A stretch of 64,000 bases of DNA from Monocercomonoides exilis (taxonomy: Eukaryota > Preaxostyla > Oxymonadida > Polymastigidae), in contig LSRY02000026.1 in NCBI GenBank assembly GCA_001643675.2, forward strand, positions 124,001-188,000, read 5' to 3'. The translations under genes and the position numbers were made by a program. The notes below the pieces were generated by a model that searched no databases, was not told the origin of the DNA, and saw only the letters and a list, made by a program, of their open reading frames with translations. Shown here in pieces: positions 57,403-64,000 of this stretch. Position 1 is the stretch's first letter. Each line of letters begins with the position of its first letter.

Positions 57403-59316
57403 CTGTAGAAGTTGCTGTTGTGCAAAAGAACTTCCCAGTTCTGGCCTCTCCAGTTCGGCAGAAGAAGAACAACTTGAGCTCTTTCCTGTGTGCTTTCCGA
57501 ATCACCATCGGAATCAGCGGAATCGGAGGATGAGCAAGAACACATTCCTGACTCCAAGGAACTGACAGCATATCTTTGTGCATGGGGCTTCCCACACCGT
57601 ACCATCTGTCCAACATGTGATTGTGATGAGCCGCAAACGCGTCGAGAGTCGGTTTGACTTTGGTGAGCGATATAACTTTTTTGAAGGTTCTTTCTTTTAT
57701 GGTGTAGTCCTTTGCTCTTTCGATTCGAGATATTGCATATGCTCTGTTGTTCCGTGTCCCTGAAAGATGTTGTGCCTTCATCTGCACCTTCGTTGCTTCT
57801 TTCCACTTCCATATCTTTCGGAGAACTGACCTGAGATTCTTACCCACATTCCACCGATTGATGTTGAAGACAACAGAGCTGTTGTCCGACCTCAATTGAA
57901 GTTGAGATATTTTGTTTGTTCTGATTATTTGCGAGAAATCGTGGTGCGCCAATAACATAGCCAACTGTTCCCTGTGATTTGAAGATTTGCTGCGAGCGTA
58001 TTTGTGGAGCTTTGCATTCCAGTCCAAAATTCTGTTGTTGATTCGAAGTGTCGCTCCCATAGCTAGCTCCGATGCATCCGTTGTGAGTGTCGCTTGTGCA
58101 GAAAATACTGTTTGTAATTGTCGAGGCTTGTTCAGGTTCAGAATCCATTTCCATTCCCGTAACTCCTTCAGAACAGAGGCATTCATCTTCATTCTCCAGC
58201 TCCATCCTGATGTCTTCACATTCTTCTGGAGAAGATGATGCAAAGCCACCATCCGGAGTGAGGCGTCTTGTCTGATAAAGCGGACTGCATTTTTCTTCCC
58301 AATTAGTGAAGCGAAATCTTTCATACGAACTTGTTTGGCCCTGATGCTCTTCTTCTCCCAGAGATTGAGGAGAGCAACAAAAGAAAAAGCTCTGTCTTTT
58401 ACCAATCTCGCTGTGAACTCCTCTGTATCCCAGTCGAAGCCCAAATAGGTGAATCTCCTCGTTGGTTTCAACTGGCATTTGTCCTTGTGATAAATGTTAA
58501 TCACTAACTTTCCAAAGACAATATCACTTGGCTCTTGATTAATTCCAAATACGCTTCGTCTTGGTGGAGAATTATCAAATCGTCAATATATGCAATCTCT
58601 CTCACGTTCCATCTTTCCTTTATGGCTCTTCTCACCTTCCTCATAATCTTTGTGAAGATCCTTGGCACATACATAAATCCAAATGGCATTCCTTCGAATG
58701 AATAATCTGTTCCTTCGAACCTGAAACTGAGATATTGTTTTAAATCTGGTGAGACGCGGATGAGGTAATAGGCTTGAGCCAGATCCAAAATTATTGCATA
58801 ATCGTCTTTTTGGATGAGGTGTTCTACAGTTCTCTCGCTCTCGCATTTGAAGTGTAACCTCTTCATTGCTGCATTTAGGGGACGATAATCTAGGATCTGA
58901 TGCCAAGCTCCCGACTTCTTTTTGACCAAAAATATATTGTTTCTGAATTTATCCTGATTCACAGAACTTATGCTGATTATGCCTGAATCCAGTTGCTCCT
59001 TTTGCACACTTCTGAAGGCCCTCCGCTGTTCCTCGCTCATTCGCTTTGCTCCATCTACCCAAGCTCTTTTTTCCAATCTTTCTTTTGCTCTTTTACCCTT
59101 CCAACAAGCATGTGTTCCAAGTCTGATTAATCTTCCTCCATTTATCTTGTCCCATTCCTGTAAATACATTGCAGTTCGACCTCTAATTATTTTTTGCGTG
59201 CTCCTTAATATTTCTTTCCTCCCTCGGAATGCACTGAAACTCTCCTGCTCCAAGCATCTGCTTTCATTCTTTGGGAGTTTCAAAAAGTGGGTTGACTTCG
59301 AGGCGTCCGGGGCCAA
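57392..59316 (-). pseudogene. Reverse transcriptase and RNase H of element 2
   Basis: First frame 59316-58504: INGGRLIRLGTHACWKG, FLVKKKSGAWHQILDYRPLN, DLAQAYYLIRVSPDLKQYLS, GMPFGFMYVPRIFTKIM and the intact polymerase box AYIDDLIILH. A one-base shift near 58504 leads to the thumb (QLKPTRRFTYLGFDWDTEEF) and RNase H (LTTDASELAMGATL, NHREQLAMLLAHHDF, LQLRSDNSSVVF). After these comes the DIRS-type block TLDAFAAHHNHMLDRW and VPWSQECVLAHPPIPLIPMV. A second shift near 57430 precedes the recombinase. All visible catalytic residues survive, so inactivation is by frame breaks only. Confidence 0.8.
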
Positions 59317-59477
59317 CTTCGAAAGAATTGTCTGCTGCTGTAGACATTTGACTGAGCTGTTTTGAAAGAAAATCTACCTGCATTATCTTTTCTCTTACAA
59401 TTTATTCCATCTGTCACTTTTTGAATTTGTTTCTGTTCAATACGAACCTCCTCCAAAATGTCTTATTGCCTCTTTGT

Positions 59478-60137
59478 TTATAAACCTCCAGTCGTATCTG
59501 CCTCCATCTTTCTCGCTGCTGAAAACCCACATCTGGCTTGGATCCGAGTTCTTCTGGCTTCATGAATTTCCTGAGTCATTAATAACAAAGCATCTTTTGT
59601 CATCTCATGAGCTAAGTCTGGTTTCATCTTTATGTTCTGAATGGATAATAACATTACTTTGAAGGCTGGAAATAAATATCTTACGAACTGCTCGCCTGCC
59701 TTGTCCAATGCTTCGCGATACCAGAACTTTGACCTAACTGCTGCTGGTGGGCTCTTGCTAATTACAGGATTAAAATCAAGCTCGTTGTAAAATGTTGCAA
59801 CATCTTCCAATTCAGATCTTGATAGCTACAAATCAAAGAGGGAAATTGTTGGATCTGTTTTATAAATTGCTGTGAAAATATCATCCATCGTGTCTGTGTG
59901 TTCTTTAGCACATTCTATGTCAATTTCCTCTGCAATTCTACCTTTATGGCTCTGATCAACATTTTGCGGGGGCAGCGTGAAGATTGAAGGAGCAATTGGT
60001 GGTGGAGCTATATCATTGCTTGTAGAAATTGTTGGCCCACTACCAAGTTTTGATTGTTCAGTTGAAAGCGCAATACCGGAAGCTATTGGAGGTTGTGAGG
60101 CGCTATACATTTTGATCGCGAAAGTGACATGCCCCAT
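59478..60137 (-). pseudogene. Gag-like frame of element 2
   Basis: One frame from the ATG at 60137 to the TAA at 59478, broken by an in-frame TAG at 59828-59826. The first part is Pro/Ser-rich. The second has DVATFYNELDFNPVISKSPP and FWYREALDKAGEQFVRYLFP. No zinc knuckle is seen. The gag call rests on position. Confidence 0.5.
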
Positions 60138-60287
60138 AAAAGTGACTTCTCTCAAAGATGAAGAGAAGAAATTGAATTGATAATTTTCTCGAAGATTAAA
60201 ATGCTCTGCATTTTAATTGCATTTCGTTGCTTTGGATATATTGTACGGAAAATTTAAGTGTATTTTGATTTTTCAGATTTCATTTTT

Positions 60288-60480
60288 CTTTTTATCAGAA
60301 AGTCCAGAAAGAACTGACATTTATGAAACGATAGAAGTAATTTTCTTTCATCAGGAGCATCACAATCTGATGCAACTTGTATATCAGTGTGCTTGGTGCT
60401 TTTTGATCAACAGATTGGGCAGTGGCAAAAGCTTAGAGAGAGAGATTGAAAATGAACTTCATTTACCAAGAAAGGAAAAA
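60288..60480 (+). pseudogene. Relic of the charged helical (EIIxxHxxHHNL) family
   Basis: The plus-strand stretch reads IYETIEVIFFHQEHHNLMQL, then VYQCAWCFLINRLGSGKSLE and NELHLPRKEKR, aligning with EIKEIIRHHRDHHNLTHL, SAWEIVISRF and VVVNRMHF of the gene at 45.5-46.8 kb. It keeps about 60 residues of the family. It lies about 100 bp outside the right terminal repeat of DIRS-like element 2. Confidence 0.6.
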
Positions 60481-63272
60481 AGAGTTGTAAGTGATGATAG
60501 TGCATGTTGATGGAAGAGAGGAAAAGAAGAGGAAAGAGAAAAAGAAACGAAAGAGAAGCTTCTTTTTATTCTATGACTTGCAACAGTTGACAATAACCTA
60601 TCAACTTGTCAATTGTGGAAAGAAGAATTTCTTGTGCTTTAAAATGGTATTGCAAAGGTGTTTCGAGCAATAAAGAATAATAATATAGATATTTGTGAGC
60701 AACATATTAATTTGAAGAAGCTGCGAGCAATGAATACGCCGCATCTGCGGTGTTTCTGAAAGGTGGGACAATTGATGAACTTTTGAGGTGATTTCATCGG
60801 CAAATCACCTCTTGTAATTGTCACATCAATGCTTTCATTTCTTAATGAATGTTTCAAAAAGATTAAAAGAAGAGGAGAAAAATGAATCGAAAGAAACGAA
60901 ACGAAAAGAGTTGAAAAGGAAAATGATTTAAAAGATGGAAGAAAAATGATTTGAAGATATCATTTTAAGCTAAAATGGAACAATTTCTTATGCGAATGAA
61001 AAATATAATAATAACATATCATTTGATTTTTCCAATCATTTCATGATAATCTAATCAAATTCATCATTTCGTTACTCAAAAATACTTCGTTTTTGTTTCA
61101 TTAGTTTTGCAAATCAACAACACTTTTGATTAAACCTGTCTGACGTGTCGTAAAAAAAAATTTCTCGTCCGTCAGTAATTTTCCAGTGTTATTTTAATGG
61201 TAATAGTCGATGAGATCTACACCCTAAAAAATCGTCAAGTCAACTTAATATTTGAATAAAATAACTTGTTGAGCTAATAGAAGTTTATTGACAAACTTTT
61301 AACATAGTTAAACTTTCATGTTTTTGAACCTAAAAACGAGGAATTATATATAAATAAGGGAATTATGATCATTAACATTACCATTAAAGAATACGATTTG
61401 TTAAAAAAAAGGAATTCACAATTTATTTTGCGGTTTTCACATTGAAGAAACATGATGAATATGATTGCAAGTTCCAAGTATATGGACCATCCATTAAAAA
61501 TATTTCTTTCATCGTGCACGGAAGAAAATGCTTTTATAATTAATTTAAAATTTGCTATTTCTGTCGAAAATGCTTTATTATAAACTTTCAATTACGAATT
61601 TTGATCAATCCCATTAATATTTTCAAACCATCTTTGTTTTTTGTTCTTTGATTTTTTTTAAATCTGCGCATTTTATATTTTCACATGATAATTTTTGTCG
61701 TTGCAATATTTTGAGAAATACAAATAAGTAACTTTTTCACATTTTGCAATATTTTTTTGCAAAGATAGTTGCACAATTGAGTTTTCTCTTTCGCACAGGT
61801 TCTTTGAGCACAAAGGAATGCTCCAACTTCAAAAATTAGTGAAAAATTATAAACGGCAAAAAGCGCACAGTTTAGTGTTAATTGAATTATTGATTGAAAT
61901 GAAAAAGGCAACATCAATATTAACATTGTATTCTTAGATGATGTCGAAGCTCAGTTTTATTTTGAGGCCAAAATCTTTCACAAAATTACATCTATGAAAT
62001 TGATGAATAACTTGTTTGTTATTTTAATTACGAATACCGAAAAAATATTTAAAAAAAAAGAAAGAGATTCATTAACAGCAGTTTATCAGCTGAACGCCTC
62101 TTCATTCTGCAGCTATATCAGCTGAGCATCAAATCTGTGCTTTATGATGTTCCCTCTTTGGAGCAGCTTCGAAATCGATGTTGTTGGATGCACCTTACAA
62201 AAACTTGACACAGAGTGATGCAAAAAGGGAGGATCGATATCTTTTGAGAAGAAAGAATAAGATGGACAGCTGAAGATGAGGAATGAAAGAGCAACGAACA
62301 GTATCTACGGAAGCTCTGAATGATGCGACGGAGAAATCAATTAGATGTGTGTTTCTGACAATAATTATAGACATTCCTTGACAGTAAAAAGTGTTTTAAC
62401 AAACAAAGAATACAAAAGAAGAAAAATGTTTATTTCAGCGAATGATCTGGGATATGGTGTGAATTTTTATTTGTTTGCGTTTGTTTGACTTTCAAAGGAA
62501 AAGGAGGGTTTTTGCATCAAAGCTATCGCAATTCGATAGATGCATTTTTTGGCATAGGTCTAAATTGTACCAGTTGCGAATTTCACTGTTTTCAACATAA
62601 TTTTGCAATATTATTGATTGTTATAATTTATTATCTCTGTTTTATCTCAAAAATTCAAAAAACAATAGTATTAAATTCTAAAATAAAAAATACAAAAATT
62701 TTGATCGATAACCCATAAATTAAAAATTATTGTGATCATACCCATTTTAAAGAAGACAAAATATTTTATTTCAAATTTTTTCATTGATGTGATCGTTTTC
62801 ACTAATCAAACCTTCTGAGAATGTGTTTTATATATGTTCTAACGTGTGTATTGTTCTTTTTTTCCTTTTGTTTTTATGGAATTGAAGTTTAGAATAAAGC
62901 TAAACAAATATCCAGCGATTACAATATACATAAATTTTGAAATCAGATCAAAGCAAATAGATGAGTTACATTTTGCCACTCGCTCATACAAAATAGCTGG
63001 AAAAATGGAGAGCTTCATTTTTATCGATTTGTGAAATGATGAGTTATTAAGCCATCAGCATGTTTCACCTAGCATCATGAATTATTGGAATAAAACTTCA
63101 TTCGATTTATAACTTCTACGCGAATATTGATGTTCTAAGAATTATGCATTTATTACAACCTTAATCATCAGAACAAGAGACTGGAATGATAAAAAGATAA
63201 ACAACAGATTTTAGAGGCGTATCATTGTAAATTCTTGAACAAAGAATAAATTGGCAGGAAGTCATTGATTGG
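60481..63272. other. Gene-free stretch with hairpins and dispersed repeat copy 3
   Basis: Two small hairpins lie at 60736-60753 and 60785-60811 (GAGGTGATTT with its exact complement). The dispersed CCTGTCTGAC...CTCGTCCGTCA motif lies at 61135-61174. A GC-richer island at 62090-62340 looks like decayed coding sequence but gives no defensible frame. The rest is AT-rich. Confidence 0.45.
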
Positions 63273-64000
63273 AGTGGATCTCTTTTGAACAAAAGCTTAT
63301 TGAAATAACTACGAGAGCTTCTTCAGAAAATGAGATATCGTTTTCAATGTGTGTGGTGCAGCTGTCACTGTTGTCGATGGTTGATGTCAAGATCAAAAAT
63401 TTGAATGTTACAAAATCATTGTTCTCTGAGCCGAATCAATCTCTTTCTTCTTCTTCTTCTTCTTCATTGTCGTCATCTGCACTGTATCTGACAGCCACAG
63501 CATCAGGAGATAGCGTGCTGGCAAATGTGAAAGTGACGAATGTGAAGTTGACAGAAGGAGATGGGGTGGTTGTGGCAAAGAGTGTGGCAGAAGGGGAGAC
63601 ATTTGTGGTCAAGAATGTGACAATCGAGGATTGTGAGTGCCAGGCTGGAAGTGGTGGTGGGATCAAGGTCGAGTTGGAATCATCAAGCAAGCTGCGGGTG
63701 GGGACTTCATCAGCTCCAGGAAGTGAAACAACAAAATTCAACAGATGCAATTGCAGTGGAAATGGTGGCGGGATAATGTTGCATCTGGAAGATGGCTCGC
63801 ACGACTTCTTGATCTTGTCTATGGACTTTACAGGCTGCACATCTTCATTGGAAGGGAAATTTCTGTTTGTGAATGGGAAAGATTCTAAGAAACGGTGCAT
63901 CTCCTCTTCAAAGTTTGATGTTCCGCGAAACACATCAGCATTCAACGAGCTGGAGGGATTCGATCGGAGTGATGAAGATATGAAGAAATTCCCGCTGAAT
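63273..64000 (+). CDS. Beta-helix receptor-family sequence, partial (runs off right edge)
   Basis: The plus-strand frame is open from just after a TGA (63267-63269) to the window end. Landmarks are MVDVKIKNLNVTKSLFSEPN, a poly-Ser run, VKLTEGDGVVVAKSVAEGET, NVTIEDCECQAGSGGGIKVE, FNRCNCSGNGGGIMLHLEDG, SSLEGKFLFVNGKDSKK and GFDRSDEDMKKFPLN. The last blocks align with CNCCRNG...MMMHLADGSHEF, SASLGGNYVFVNGS and GYDRSDTTMGLFPLN of the pseudogene at 22.7-29.2 kb. It is therefore ectodomain of the same family. No signal peptide or clear start is visible, so either an upstream exon is missed or the 5' end is truncated. Membrane span and kinase-like tail, if present, lie beyond the window. Confidence 0.7.

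Larger units (their letters stand above)
55901..60190 (-). mobile_element. DIRS-like retroelement 2
   Basis: Inverted terminal repeats of about 41 bp lie at 55901-55941 and 60149-60190, sharing the core ATGAAGAGAAGAAATTGAAT. Gag-like, RT, RNase H and tyrosine recombinase regions lie between them in DIRS order on the minus strand. The repeats are unrelated to those of element 1. The element is better preserved than element 1 but has stops or frameshifts in each gene. Confidence 0.75.

Overview
The window is nuclear DNA of a flagellated protist, most likely an oxymonad close to Monocercomonoides. Coding exons are cut by short introns of about 45-160 bp, and intergenic DNA is very AT-rich. There is an axonemal-dynein assembly gene and a relic of a second cilium-associated gene. 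Two protein families match my memory of Monocercomonoides predicted proteins: a beta-helix/membrane-span/kinase-like receptor, and a charged helical family containing EIIxxHxxHHNL. The assignment is an inference from memory, not a database hit. Intact genes use the standard genetic code.

Layout. 0-9.3 kb is a conserved gene block: DNAAF1-like (minus, runs off the left edge), TTC5/Strap-like (minus, nine exons), a very charged coiled-coil protein (plus) and a PPPDE/DeSI-type protease (minus). 9.4-22.2 kb is transposon and relic territory: a 0.9-kb element with 12-bp terminal inverted repeats, a decayed hAT-like transposase gene, an IQCH-like pseudogene and a better preserved hAT-like copy. 22.7-29.2 kb is a 5'-truncated, three-times-broken pseudogene of the beta-helix receptor family. 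29.5-32.2 kb holds a Merlin transposase relic and a DIRS-type tyrosine recombinase relic. 32.2-33.1 kb is a fold-back sequence with apparently perfect 264-bp arms.

33.3-42.8 kb is the most striking part. Two near-identical genes for a three-repeat beta-helix surface protein stand head to head in a 3.8-kb inverted duplication. Their differences are packed into a few short patches. 44.2-45.4 kb is a second Merlin pseudogene, and 45.5-46.8 kb an intact gene of the charged helical family. 47.9-53.3 kb and 55.9-60.2 kb are two decayed DIRS-like retroelements with different terminal repeats. Between them lies a broken coiled-coil pseudogene, and after the second a relic of the helical family. The last 0.7 kb opens another beta-helix receptor sequence that leaves the window.

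The conserved genes at the left are housekeeping or flagellar. The rest looks like a repeat-rich compartment where lineage-specific surface and helical families duplicate, exchange sequence and decay among DIRS, hAT and Merlin elements.
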